Part shown: positions 9,201 to 16,741 of the stretch, piece after piece | Numbering within the stretch: the first letter of the stretch is position 1 | How the letters are laid out: each line of letters opens with the position of its first letter | Source of the DNA: Alphaproteobacteria bacterium | GTDB taxonomy: Bacteria; Pseudomonadota; Alphaproteobacteria; UBA6615 | DNA: 48,316 nucleotides | Assembly (NCBI GenBank): GCA_002722515.1 | Contig: PBMH01000030.1 | Location: 1-48,316 of the forward strand | Direction: 5' to 3' | Program-made: the position numbers and the translations under genes | Notes under the pieces: generated by a model | What the model was told of the DNA's origin: nothing | The model's database searches: none | The model's input: only the letters and a program-made list of their open reading frames with translations

Positions 9201-10472
9201 TTAGAGCTGCCAGCGGCGATAATCATCCGGTAATATCGTGTCGCGCCACATACCCTTGATATCGACGAGCAAGCCCCCTTCGGCCAGCAAACACGCCAGA
9301 GATGACGTGTCCAGCATAGCGTATTCGTCGTGGCATACAGCGCCGATCACAGCATCATAGCCGATCGCATCATCCAGTCTGGATAGCAAATTAATCCCAA
9401 AGAATTTTTGAGCCTCAGATCGATCCGCGTGAGGATCATGCACATCGACGTTATGGCCCATCTCACAGAGGCTTGAATAAATATCGACAACGCGCGTGTT
9501 GCGAAGATCCGGCACATTCTCCTTAAACGTCAGGCCGAGCAAGAGAACCCGCGCGCCGCCACGCGCCAGGCGCTCGTCAACCTCGCCGGCAATATAGGCG
9601 CCCATGGCGTCATTTATCCGCCGGCCGGCGAGCACAACCTCGGGATTGTGACCTATCAAGTGCGCCGCATGGGCTAGGTAGAAAGGGTCTACCCCGATAC
9701 AATGGCCGCCAACCAAACCCGGCTGAAAAGGCAGAAAGTTCCACTTGGTGTTAGCTGCCTCCAAGACATCTCGCATATTCAGACCGAGACCGTTCACTAT
9801 GACTGCCACCTCATTTACGAATGCAATATTAATGTCACGTTGCGCATTCTCTATAACCTTGGCGGCCTCGGCGGTTCGAATATCCCGAGCCTCGAAGATA
9901 TCGCGATTGTTGATCGCTCCATACATGGCGGCCAGCTGTGCAGTGACCTCAGGAGTCTGCCCCGCAACCACTTTGGTAATGCGGTCCACCGTATGTTCGC
10001 GGTCACCCGGGTTAATGCGTTCAGGAGAATAGCCGAGAAAAAAATCCGTCCCGCAGGTTAATCCTGAACCAGCTTCAAGAATTGGACCGCACACGTCCTC
10101 CGTCACGCCGGGATAGACGGTCGACTCATATACAACTAAAGATCCCACCGTGAGATTCCGGCCCACCGTCGCGGTCGCGGCGCGCACCGGGTCCAGGTCC
10201 GGCTGGTTGTCCTCATCGACGGGTGTAGGAACCGTTATGATAAAAATATCTGTTCCCGCAAGTGCGGCTTCGTCCACAGCAAACTGAATGCTGCTATTGC
10301 GCAGCGCATCGGCGTCAACCTCTCCAGTGCGGTCCCACCCAGATTTCAACTCGGCTATACGCGCACCGTCGATGTCAAATCCAACCACGTCGAAATACCG
10401 TGCCAACTGGACAGCCAGCGGCAAACCCACATAGCCGAGACCAACAGTGGAAATCCGGGGTGAGGCGAACAT
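9201..10472 (-). CDS. nucleotide-sugar 6-dehydrogenase (TviB/WbpO-like UDP-HexNAc dehydrogenase)
   Basis: Oxidises C6 of a UDP-sugar to the uronic acid with two NAD+. The Rossmann loop GLGYVGLP is at residues 11-18; the SPERINPGD block (149-157) and the catalytic cysteine C258 in GGHCIGVDP are intact. HNPEVVLAGRRINDAMG resembles the TviB/WbpO group acting on UDP-N-acetylgalactosamine or -glucosamine more than UDP-glucose dehydrogenase (inference from memory of the families). At 423 residues the length is normal. It stands alone on the minus strand, divergent from cysD, and marks the left end of the polysaccharide locus. Confidence 0.88.
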   Translation of the reverse strand: MFASPRISTVGLGYVGLPLAVQLARYFDVVGFDIDGARIAELKSGWDRTGEVDADALRNSSIQFAVDEAALAGTDIFIITVPTPVDEDNQPDLDPVRAATATVGRNLTVGSLVVYESTVYPGVTEDVCGPILEAGSGLTCGTDFFLGYSPERINPGDREHTVDRITKVVAGQTPEVTAQLAAMYGAINNRDIFEARDIRTAEAAKVIENAQRDINIAFVNEVAVIVNGLGLNMRDVLEAANTKWNFLPFQPGLVGGHCIGVDPFYLAHAAHLIGHNPEVVLAGRRINDAMGAYIAGEVDERLARGGARVLLLGLTFKENVPDLRNTRVVDIYSSLCEMGHNVDVHDPHADRSEAQKFFGINLLSRLDDAIGYDAVIGAVCHDEYAMLDTSSLACLLAEGGLLVDIKGMWRDTILPDDYRRWQL

Positions 10473-10756
10473 CTACTTCTGCTCCGGTGGGCGCCACATC
10501 ACGACGACGTCTCCTATCGCTCATAACGCGTACGGAGGTAAAATACCAAGCGTAACGGACGCCGCAAGCCAAATGGATTAAAAACAATTCCGCTTGCATC
10601 GGCTCGGGACATGACGCAACTGAATCAGAACGCACCGATGCGTTCCCCAAGAATTAAATAATTTCCCGGTATACTTGCGTTATCGGTATCAGTAATCCAT
10701 CAGAATACACATAAGTAGTGTGATTTTTCCTAAATAAATTAAGAAAACCGCGTCAA
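10473..10756. promoter_or_regulatory. divergent promoter region between nucleotide-sugar dehydrogenase and cysD
   Basis: A 284-base region, visibly more A+T-rich toward cysD. TATACT at 10670-10675 is a possible plus-strand -10 box, but its -35 partner is weak. No clear ribosome-binding site precedes the cysD ATG at 10757. A strong stem-loop inside it is listed separately. Confidence 0.4.
10628..10645. repeat. perfect inverted repeat in the cysD upstream region
   Basis: GAACGCA (10628-10634) and TGCGTTC (10639-10645) are exact complements separated by CCGA. The second arm also pairs partly with GCATCGG at 10596-10602 (complement CCGATGC at 10635-10641), so two alternative foldings exist. It could be an operator or an attenuator; there is no T-run after it on either strand, so it is not a standard terminator. 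Confidence 0.5.
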
Positions 10757-11551
10757 ATGAACCGACTGGACATACTTGAGTCACGTAGCATCTACATCCT
10801 CCGCGAAGCTTATGCCTGCGCAAGACCGCTCGCGATGCTTTGGTCAATCGGCAAGGATTCGAATGTAGTCCTCTGGCTAGCTCGCAAAGCCTTCTTTGGC
10901 AAGGTGCCCTTTCCCGTCGTGCAACTGGACACCGGCATGGAGCTGGATGAAGTCTATGCCTTCCGCGATCAGTATGCGGCGGAATGGGGTCTAAACCTGA
11001 TTGTGATCAACTGCCCGCCCGAAAACGAAATGGACCCAAGCCTGCCGCCTATGACCCGTTCTGCGGCGCGCAAGAGTGCGGGCCTCGCGAACCTACTCCG
11101 CGATGGTACCTATAAAGGCATACTGGTTGGCATTCGACGCGATGAGGAAGCAACACGAGCCAAAGAGCGCGTCTTCAGTCCACGCGCCACCGACGGGGCT
11201 TGGAAGTTTCGGGATCAGCCAGCGGAATTCTGGGACCAGTTCACGACCGACACGCCTGAAAACGCCCATCTTCGGGTCCACCCGCTGCTGCACTGGACCG
11301 AGATCGATGTCTGGCGCTACACCCAGCGCGAGAATATTCCTGTGAACCAACTCTATTTCTCGCAGGGCGGCAAACGATATCGTTCGCTGGGAGAGAAAAA
11401 TATTACCGCTCCCATAGAAAGCAATGCCGGAACGATAGACGAGATTATCAAGGAGCTGGAGATCACCACGACGCCCGAGCGTGCGGGACGCCTGATGGAT
11501 AATGAATCTGAGGATTCATTCGAGCGCCTGCGCACATCAGGGTACATGTAA
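10757..11551 (+). CDS. cysD: sulfate adenylyltransferase subunit 2
   Basis: The PP-loop ATP pyrophosphatase subunit that forms adenosine 5'-phosphosulfate from ATP and sulfate with CysN. The PP-loop SIGKDS is at residues 30-35, and the [17 protein letters not shown] block follows. The C-terminus ERLRTSGYM is close to the family ending. At 264 residues it is shorter than E. coli CysD (about 300). Its TAA stop shares one base with the ATG of cysNC (TAATG), so the two are coupled. Within a glycan locus it may supply PAPS for sulfation as well as for assimilation; no cysH or sulfotransferase is in the window. Confidence 0.93.
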   Translation: MNRLDILESRSIYILREAYACARPLAMLWSIGKDSNVVLWLARKAFFGKVPFPVVQLDTGMELDEVYAFRDQYAAEWGLNLIVINCPPENEMDPSLPPMTRSAARKSAGLANLLRDGTYKGILVGIRRDEEATRAKERVFSPRATDGAWKFRDQPAEFWDQFTTDTPENAHLRVHPLLHWTEIDVWRYTQRENIPVNQLYFSQGGKRYRSLGEKNITAPIESNAGTIDEIIKELEITTTPERAGRLMDNESEDSFERLRTSGYM

Positions 11552-13476
11552 TGGCAAACACGCCCAACGTGCAGCCAATAACCGAAACTGCGTCGCCGGC
11601 ACAGCTAGTGCCGGGACCCCAAATGCGGGTGGTAATCGTCGGCCATGTCGACCATGGCAAGTCAACCCTGGTAGGCCGCCTCTTCCACGACACCGGGCAA
11701 CTTCCCGACGGCAAGCTTGAGGCGATAGAGGAAATGTGCCGACAGCGCGGGATGCCCTTCGAATGGGCCTTCCTGATGGACAGCCTGAAGGCCGAGCGCG
11801 ACCAAGGCATCACAATTGACACCTCCCAGATATGGTTCCGGCATGGCCAGCGTGAGTATGTTCTGATCGACGCTCCGGGACATCGCGAATTTATACGTAA
11901 CATGGTGACCGGTGCCTCAAACGCCGACGCAGCGCTTCTGATGATAGACGCCGATCAGGGCATCCGGCGCCAGTCAAGACACCATATGTACCTCCTACAG
12001 CTGCTGGGCGTGCGCGAAGTCGCGGTAGCGGTAAACAAGATGGACCTCGTCAAGTATGACGAGGGACGCTTCCGGGCTATTGAGGCCGAGTACCGGCTCT
12101 ATCTTGAGGGAATAGGCATCACCCCGCGCCAGGTTATCCCGATCTCTGCTCGCGAGGGCGACAACGTGGCGACGCCGTCCGAACGGATGTGTTGGTTCAA
12201 TGGGCCAAGCTTCCTCGAGACCCTACCCCAGTTCGCACCCCCAGAATCCACCGCTGAACGACCACTACGCCTACCGCTGCAGGACGTATACAAGTTCGAC
12301 GAACGAAGGATTCTAGCGGGTCGGATCGAGTCCGGAACACTGCGGGTGGGAGACGACCTAGTTTTCTCACCCAGCAACCGAACGGCCCGAATAGAGACTA
12401 TCGAAACTTGGAACACCGACGGCCCGGTCTCAACAGCCAGCGCCGGCATGTCCGTCGGCATTACGCTCAATGAACAGATTTTTGTCGAACGCGGTGAGAT
12501 AGTCAGCCACGAAATCGATGCACCCATTGAATCCGACGTGTTCCACGCCCGCCTGTTTTGGCTAGCCGACAAGCCACTTGAAATCGGCGCTGCCTGCGAG
12601 CTCAAGATCGGACCTAACAAGGTCAAGGCCGTAGTCGAACATATCGAGCGGATCATCAATATCGACTCATTGTCCGACCATAAGGCGACATGTGTTTCAC
12701 GAGATGAGATTGCCGATGTTATCGTCCGCACTAGCCAGCTCGTGGCATTCGACGCGCATGAAACCCTATCGCGCACCGGGCGAGTCGTTTTCGTTGACCA
12801 GCACCTCACTCTAGGCGGGGGCGTCCTGTCCCTAGGCGACTATCCGGATCAGCGTCAGCTGATCACGGTGCGCGGCACCAACCTTACGGAAGTAGACCAC
12901 CGCGTGGACCCGGTCCGCCGGATCGCACGCAACCGCCACAAACCGGGCGTTCTCTGGTTCACCGGCCTGTCGGGCGCAGGCAAGTCAACACTGGCCATGG
13001 GCCTCGAACAGCGTCTGTTCGACAAGGGTTACCAAGTCTATGTACTCGACGGCGACAATGTGCGCACTGGGCTAAACGCGAATCTCGGATTCTCACCCGA
13101 GGACCGCGCAGAGAACATTCGTCGCGTCGGAGAGGTCGCTGCACTTCTGGCGGATGCGGGGTTGATTGTGATCACAGCTTTCATTTCCCCGTATCGGGCG
13201 GACCGCGAGCGTGCCCGCGAGGCCGCAGGTGAAGCCTTCCATGAGGTTTTCATCGACGCTGACGTCGCTACATGCGAATCCCGCGATCCTAAGGGCCTCT
13301 ATAAGCGTGCCCGAAGCGGCGAGATTAAAGAGTTCACAGGGGTTTCGGCACCTTATGAAGAACCCAGCACACCTGACTTCAGTGTTGATACCAGCGGTCG
13401 TCCGGTCGACGAATGCCTAGACGACCTAGTTACTTATGTTACGGACAATTTCATAACGGCCCGCGAACGACAGTAA
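11551..13476 (+). CDS. cysNC: bifunctional sulfate adenylyltransferase subunit 1 / APS kinase
   Basis: A 641-residue fusion. The N-terminal part is the CysN GTPase that drives APS formation: G1 GHVDHGKS at 31-38, G3 DAPGHREF at 107-114, G4 NKMD at 162-165, then EF-Tu-like beta-barrel domains to about 450. The C-terminal part is APS kinase (CysC): P-loop GLSGAGKST at 472-480 and DGDNVR at 500-505. The product is 3'-phosphoadenosine-5'-phosphosulfate. The CysNC fusion is common in alphaproteobacteria. After its stop a new, regulated promoter begins (13490). Confidence 0.95.
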   Translation: MANTPNVQPITETASPAQLVPGPQMRVVIVGHVDHGKSTLVGRLFHDTGQLPDGKLEAIEEMCRQRGMPFEWAFLMDSLKAERDQGITIDTSQIWFRHGQREYVLIDAPGHREFIRNMVTGASNADAALLMIDADQGIRRQSRHHMYLLQLLGVREVAVAVNKMDLVKYDEGRFRAIEAEYRLYLEGIGITPRQVIPISAREGDNVATPSERMCWFNGPSFLETLPQFAPPESTAERPLRLPLQDVYKFDERRILAGRIESGTLRVGDDLVFSPSNRTARIETIETWNTDGPVSTASAGMSVGITLNEQIFVERGEIVSHEIDAPIESDVFHARLFWLADKPLEIGAACELKIGPNKVKAVVEHIERIINIDSLSDHKATCVSRDEIADVIVRTSQLVAFDAHETLSRTGRVVFVDQHLTLGGGVLSLGDYPDQRQLITVRGTNLTEVDHRVDPVRRIARNRHKPGVLWFTGLSGAGKSTLAMGLEQRLFDKGYQVYVLDGDNVRTGLNANLGFSPEDRAENIRRVGEVAALLADAGLIVITAFISPYRADRERAREAAGEAFHEVFIDADVATCESRDPKGLYKRARSGEIKEFTGVSAPYEEPSTPDFSVDTSGRPVDECLDDLVTYVTDNFITARERQ

Positions 13477-13489
13477 ACTTATCCAATAC

Positions 13490-13519
13490 TTGACGTTCAC
13501 CAAGTGAACAGGGTATGTT
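13490..13519 (+). promoter_or_regulatory. predicted promoter of the winged-helix/NusG-like genes
   Basis: TTGACG (13490-13495) and TATGTT (13514-13519) are separated by 18 bases and resemble sigma-70 -35 and -10 boxes. The predicted start near 13526 gives a leader of only about 13 bases before the ATG at 13539. One palindrome lies in the spacer and another overlaps the -10 box, so control by an operator-binding protein is likely. Inferred from sequence only. Confidence 0.6.
13495..13509. promoter_or_regulatory. palindromic operator copy 1 (GTTCAY-N3-GTGAAC)
   Basis: GTTCAC-CAA-GTGAAC, perfectly symmetrical, lying between the -35 and -10 boxes. Its centre is 22 bp from copy 2, about two helix turns, so two dimers could sit on the same DNA face. 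The same motif recurs at 15883 and 35668. Confidence 0.7.
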
Positions 13520-13531
13520 CATGGTGTGAAC
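13517..13531. promoter_or_regulatory. palindromic operator copy 2 (GTTCAY-N3-GTGAAC)
   Basis: GTTCAT-GGT-GTGAAC overlaps the end of the -10 box and the predicted transcription start, seven bases before the ATG of the winged-helix gene. This is a repressor-like position and suggests autoregulation by that protein. Confidence 0.7.
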
Positions 13532-13538
13532 GCTATTA

Positions 13539-14183
13539 ATGAGCAACGCTGAACGTATACCCGTCGGCAAAGCCGACGATGCCGAGATCACCCTAGGCAT
13601 CCTGAACGCTATTCATGAGAATGAGCGCATCACTCAGCGCACGGTCGCTCATGATCTTGGTATCGCGCTCGGGCTGGCGAATTCATACCTAAAACGTTGT
13701 GTGAAGAAAGGGCTAATCAAGGTCAGGCAGGCTCCAGCAAACCGATACGCCTACTACCTCACCCCGCAGGGTTTCTCTGAGAAGAGCCGGCTAACAGCAG
13801 AGTACCTATCGGATTCCTTCCGCTTTTTTCGCGACGCGCGCAGCCAGTGCACCGAGGCTCTCAAAGAGGCAGGCCGAAGCGGCTGGACACGAATTGCATT
13901 GTTCGGCGCGAGCGAACTGGCAGAGGTCGCCTCACTTTGTGAGGCGCCCGGGGTAGAGATTGTAGCCGTGGTGGACCCACACTGTGCGCAGTCCTCTTTA
14001 GCACCCCTTAGGATTGTTAGGACTATCGATGACGCCGGCGAGCTCGACGCACTAATCCTGACCACGCTTGCCAATCCGCAGGCCGCCTACGACGTGCTCA
14101 TCAAAGAGCATCCTAACATCCGGGTAATTGTACCGGGCCTTCTGAGGGTAAGCGAAAGATCGACAGCGGGAGAGCTGGCTTGA
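13539..14183 (+). CDS. winged-helix regulator with C-terminal Rossmann-like domain
   Basis: A 214-residue protein. Residues about 16-70 form a MarR-like winged helix (ILNAIHENERITQRTVAHDL, then SYLKRCVKKGLIKV and a wing ending YYLTPQGF), resembling the EPS-associated MarR-type regulators of polysaccharide loci. Residues about 118-205 look like a Rossmann-type ligand domain, with IALFGASELAEVA, IVAVVDP and a second half ending VIVPGLL, similar to the N-terminal domain of PglD-like proteins; this could sense a nucleotide or nucleotide-sugar (inference). Two palindromes overlap its promoter. A stop codon at 13527 in frame excludes a longer protein, and no Shine-Dalgarno sequence is seen, so translation may be nearly leaderless. 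It overlaps the NusG-like gene by four bases. Confidence 0.8.
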   Translation: MSNAERIPVGKADDAEITLGILNAIHENERITQRTVAHDLGIALGLANSYLKRCVKKGLIKVRQAPANRYAYYLTPQGFSEKSRLTAEYLSDSFRFFRDARSQCTEALKEAGRSGWTRIALFGASELAEVASLCEAPGVEIVAVVDPHCAQSSLAPLRIVRTIDDAGELDALILTTLANPQAAYDVLIKEHPNIRVIVPGLLRVSERSTAGELA

Positions 14184-14692
14184 ACGACAAAAAACGTTGG
14201 TTCGTCGTCCGCACACATCCGAACGGCGAGTTCAAGGCGCTGGCACACATTCTCCGCCAGGGTTTCGACGGCTATCTACCGCGTTATATTAAGCGCCGTC
14301 GTCACGCCCGGAAAACGGAGAACGTGCAAAAGCCGCTGTTCCCGGGTTACCTTTTCGTCGGCATGGATCCAGAGCGAGCCCGTTGGAGGGTGCTCAATTC
14401 GACAGTCGGTGTCAGCGAACTCATCTGCCACAGTGGACAACCGGCCGCGGTTCCCGACGAGGTCATCGATGACATACGGCGCCATGAAGATGAAAGCGGG
14501 TACGTAATTCTGGGCGAGCATGCCGGCCTGCAAAAGGGCGACAGGGTTCGGATCACAGAAGGTTCACTGTCGGATCAGGTCGGGATCTTCGACGCACCTT
14601 CGGATCAGCAGCGCGTGTTCATGCTTCTTGATCTACTCGGGCGCCAGGTGCGCATCAAAATGCCGATTGGTGCACTCGCCCCCGCAGGATAG
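14180..14692 (+). CDS. NusG/RfaH-like specialised transcription antitermination factor
   Basis: A 170-residue NusG paralogue. The NGN domain (about 5-110) has KRWFVVRTHPNGEFKA and the LFPGYLFVGMD block; a KOW segment (about 120-165) starts GDRVRITEGSLSDQVGIF. Housekeeping NusG normally sits next to secE and ribosomal protein genes, so this copy in a glycan locus is most likely an operon-specific factor like RfaH, UpxY or LoaP. It starts with TTG overlapping the stop of the winged-helix gene (TTGA). Two ops-like sequences occur in leaders of this same locus (15950, 35890), which are candidate recruitment sites. Confidence 0.87.
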   Translation: MNDKKRWFVVRTHPNGEFKALAHILRQGFDGYLPRYIKRRRHARKTENVQKPLFPGYLFVGMDPERARWRVLNSTVGVSELICHSGQPAAVPDEVIDDIRRHEDESGYVILGEHAGLQKGDRVRITEGSLSDQVGIFDAPSDQQRVFMLLDLLGRQVRIKMPIGALAPAG

Positions 14693-14909
14693 GCCAGTGA
14701 TCAGTTGGTTTAGCTCAGATCACGGTCGAGATCGGGCCGACCAGATCAGCCGGATCAGAAAGAAAAACACCTAGTCAAATCGGGCATGGAAGATCTTAGA
14801 TCGTCTCAGCAAAAGACTTGCTATAGCTAGCACTCAACCACTCGATCTATCTTGCCAGAACGATCACCTCTCCATTGCCCTGACGTCAACGAAGTCACTC
14901 GCCATTCAA
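14693..14909. other. intergenic region rich in GATC motifs
   Basis: This 217-base gap contains many GATC/AGATC repeats between 14699 and 14805 and a weak hairpin, GGTCG (14724-14728) with CGACC (14738-14742). No promoter or terminator could be assigned with confidence. The gap may be part of the transcript that joins the NusG-like gene to the flippase-like gene. Confidence 0.35.
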
Positions 14910-15863
14910 ATGCAAAAAAAACTCCTGATGCTCGCCAAAATAGCTGTTTCGGCCGTGCTAATCACCTGGGTGATTACGGGGATCGATGTCCAGGATGTCT
15001 GGGCCAAATTCACCGAAGCACGGGTGTCATGGCTTGCCATCGCGGCCCTATTCTTTCTGACCATGCTCATCCTCGGAGCCACCCGCTGGCAAATCGTGCT
15101 TCGCGGACTCGGAGAGGAGCTGCCAGTGGCAACCACTTCTCGGCTCTTTCTAGTCGGTATGTTTTTCAACCAGACCATGCCATCCAGCATCGGTGGCGAT
15201 GCAACTCGGGTGTTTTATCTGTGGCGCAACGGTACCAATGCAAAGACGGCGTTCAACAGCGTCCTCCTAGACCGCATATCCGGACTTATCATTCTCGTTT
15301 TGGTAACCTCAATCATCGCGCCCACACTCCTTGGGCGGCTTACCAGTCCCATTGCCGTCAATGGAGTCATTCTCGTTGTCGCTTTCAGCTGGGCTGCAAT
15401 CATCGCCCTGTTCGTGTTTGATAATGCGTTCGCTCGGCGTTTCCAGAAATTCCGGTTGTTTAATTTAGCGATTGGGCTTTCGCGCGATTCGGTTCGACTG
15501 GCGCGCGATATCGTGATCGCGGGGCCACTTATGCTTGTTTCTCTGGCTATCCATGGTACGACAATTGCTATTGCTTGGTCCCTAGACCATGCCCTCGGCG
15601 GCGAGGCGGACATTTTGATCTATGTGATCGCGCTAACACCAACGATCCTGATAATCAGCATTCCGGTCTCAATCGCCGGCTGGGGCGTGCGCGAACAGAT
15701 TTTAGTCATTTTTCTGGGTGCCCTCGGCGTCGGTAGCACACAGGCCGTCAGCGTCTCGATCTTGTTCGGTGTCTTGCTGCTCGTCGGCTGCATTCCAGGA
15801 GGCCTACTGTGGCTAGGCATGCGCGCGCCACGCAAAGTTACTCCATCAGATGGAATTGACTGA
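14910..15863 (+). CDS. flippase-like integral membrane protein (lysylphosphatidylglycerol synthase TM region family)
   Basis: A 317-residue polytopic membrane protein with about eight hydrophobic segments. It matches the UPF0104/AglD/MprF flippase-domain family by its FFNQTMPSSIGGDATRVFYLW block (about 89-111) and the LLDRISGL block (about 124-131), both diagnostic of that family. Members move lipids or lipid-linked sugars across membranes, or serve in glycan assembly; the substrate here is unknown. The stop codon overlaps the -35 box of the next predicted promoter (15856). The ATG at 14910 has no clear ribosome-binding site. Confidence 0.82.
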   Translation: MQKKLLMLAKIAVSAVLITWVITGIDVQDVWAKFTEARVSWLAIAALFFLTMLILGATRWQIVLRGLGEELPVATTSRLFLVGMFFNQTMPSSIGGDATRVFYLWRNGTNAKTAFNSVLLDRISGLIILVLVTSIIAPTLLGRLTSPIAVNGVILVVAFSWAAIIALFVFDNAFARRFQKFRLFNLAIGLSRDSVRLARDIVIAGPLMLVSLAIHGTTIAIAWSLDHALGGEADILIYVIALTPTILIISIPVSIAGWGVREQILVIFLGALGVGSTQAVSVSILFGVLLLVGCIPGGLLWLGMRAPRKVTPSDGID

Positions 15864-15884
15864 AACGCTTTTCCTGCATACTGT
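15856..15884 (+). promoter_or_regulatory. predicted promoter upstream of the tonB leader
   Basis: TTGACT (15856-15861) and TACTGT (15879-15884) with a 17-base spacer. The palindrome at 15883 begins 27 bases after the start of the -35 box, the same geometry as at 13490/13517 and, within one base, at 35640/35668. The -10 box is weak alone; the conserved arrangement is the main support. Confidence 0.5.
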
Positions 15885-15897
15885 TCATCTTGTGAAC
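15883..15897. promoter_or_regulatory. palindromic operator copy 3 (GTTCAY-N3-GTGAAC)
   Basis: GTTCAT-CTT-GTGAAC at the predicted transcription start, 167 bases before the tonB ATG. Same motif as at 13517 and 35668. Confidence 0.7.
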
Positions 15898-15949
15898 GAT
15901 GAAATGATTCCTGGGAAGTGTTGATTGCCGAAAGCCAATTCACCCCAAT

Positions 15950-15962
15950 GGCGGTAGCATGG
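15950..15962 (+). promoter_or_regulatory. ops-like element in the tonB leader
   Basis: GGCGGTAGCATGG matches the enterobacterial ops element GGCGGTAGCGTG at 11 of 12 positions. ops in the non-template strand pauses RNA polymerase and recruits RfaH. It lies about 60 bases after the predicted transcript start. The 12-mer GCGGTAGCATGG and the following A-run recur at 35890. A chance 13-codon ORF starts at 15948 and covers it. Confidence 0.65.
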
Positions 15963-16063
15963 GAAAACCCCAAAATTCCATCGAGATGACGCCCGCATAA
16001 GAGCTACAATATCTTTCACCCATAGTCCTGCGAAAGGGCATTAAAAGAACTATAATCTAGCCC

Positions 16064-16738
16064 ATGATAAGATCCGCGCTGAACCCCCTCGCAGTCGCCG
16101 CCGTGATACTTTCCCTAGTGGCACATGCGGTCGTGGTCAGCACCCTACTAATCAAGCCGGTCAAAAAACCCGCAGAGCATGCGCAGCTGGTTACGATTAT
16201 CGCTACACCCGTCGGCGCGGCAGAGCAGAGAAGCGCTCCGCCACCGGTCAATGTACCACCTGTAAAACCGCCAAATACAAAAATGGCCGCCGCAGCAATA
16301 TCGAACACCACAGGTCCAGAAACGACCGCCCAGGCCTTACCTCGCGGCAAACCAAATTCGGAACCCGCCAATCCATATTCAATTGCATTTTTCGAACCAT
16401 TGGGCACCGCGCACCCTGACACGGCCGCAACGCCTAGTCGGATTGACCAGAGCACAACGATAATAGAAACCCGGGTCGCGGTTCTACCCGGCAACAACCA
16501 ACCCCACTATCCGCTGGTTGCACGCAAGCGCGGCTACGAAGGTAAGGCTATCATTCGCGTCGAATTGTCCAGCGCGGGTAAGGTTGCTACGGCCAAAATC
16601 GCAGAAAGCAGTGGTTACACGGTCCTCGATACCGCAGCACAGGAGGCCCTCAGCAACTGGCAGTTTCAGCCTGCAACCCGCAACGGCGCACCCGTCGCCG
16701 GGAGGATCGATGTACCAATCGAATTCAGGCTACGATAA
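16064..16738 (+). CDS. TonB-family energy transducer
   Basis: Couples the proton-motive force of the inner membrane to outer-membrane receptors. The 224-residue protein has an N-terminal membrane anchor (about 8-30), a periplasmic linker with proline-rich stretches (PPPVNVPPVKPP, about 59-70) and a C-terminal TonB domain (about 145-224) with YPLVARKRGYEGKAIIRVEL and the NWQFQPATRNGAPV block. It converges with a TonB-dependent receptor whose stop is three bases away, so the two may be a dedicated pair. No exbB/exbD is in the window. It is preceded by a 200-base leader holding a palindrome and an ops-like element. Confidence 0.88.
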   Translation: MIRSALNPLAVAAVILSLVAHAVVVSTLLIKPVKKPAEHAQLVTIIATPVGAAEQRSAPPPVNVPPVKPPNTKMAAAAISNTTGPETTAQALPRGKPNSEPANPYSIAFFEPLGTAHPDTAATPSRIDQSTTIIETRVAVLPGNNQPHYPLVARKRGYEGKAIIRVELSSAGKVATAKIAESSGYTVLDTAAQEALSNWQFQPATRNGAPVAGRIDVPIEFRLR

Positions 16739-16741
16739 AGC

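Noticed and set aside
12020-12040. GCGGTAGCGG inside cysNC, similar to ops.
   Set aside because: It lies in the coding sequence of a well conserved part of the GTPase, lacks the flanking bases seen at 15950 and 35890, and has no promoter or palindrome nearby.
14699-14770. Repeated GATC/AGATC units as a possible CRISPR-like or tandem repeat.
   Set aside because: Unit length and spacing are irregular; there is no constant repeat with spacers. It is noted only as a GATC-rich gap.
15948-15989. 13-codon ORF covering the ops-like element (MAVAWENPKIPSR).
   Set aside because: No ribosome-binding site precedes it and the second copy of the element (35890) does not start the same peptide, so coding is not the reason for conservation.
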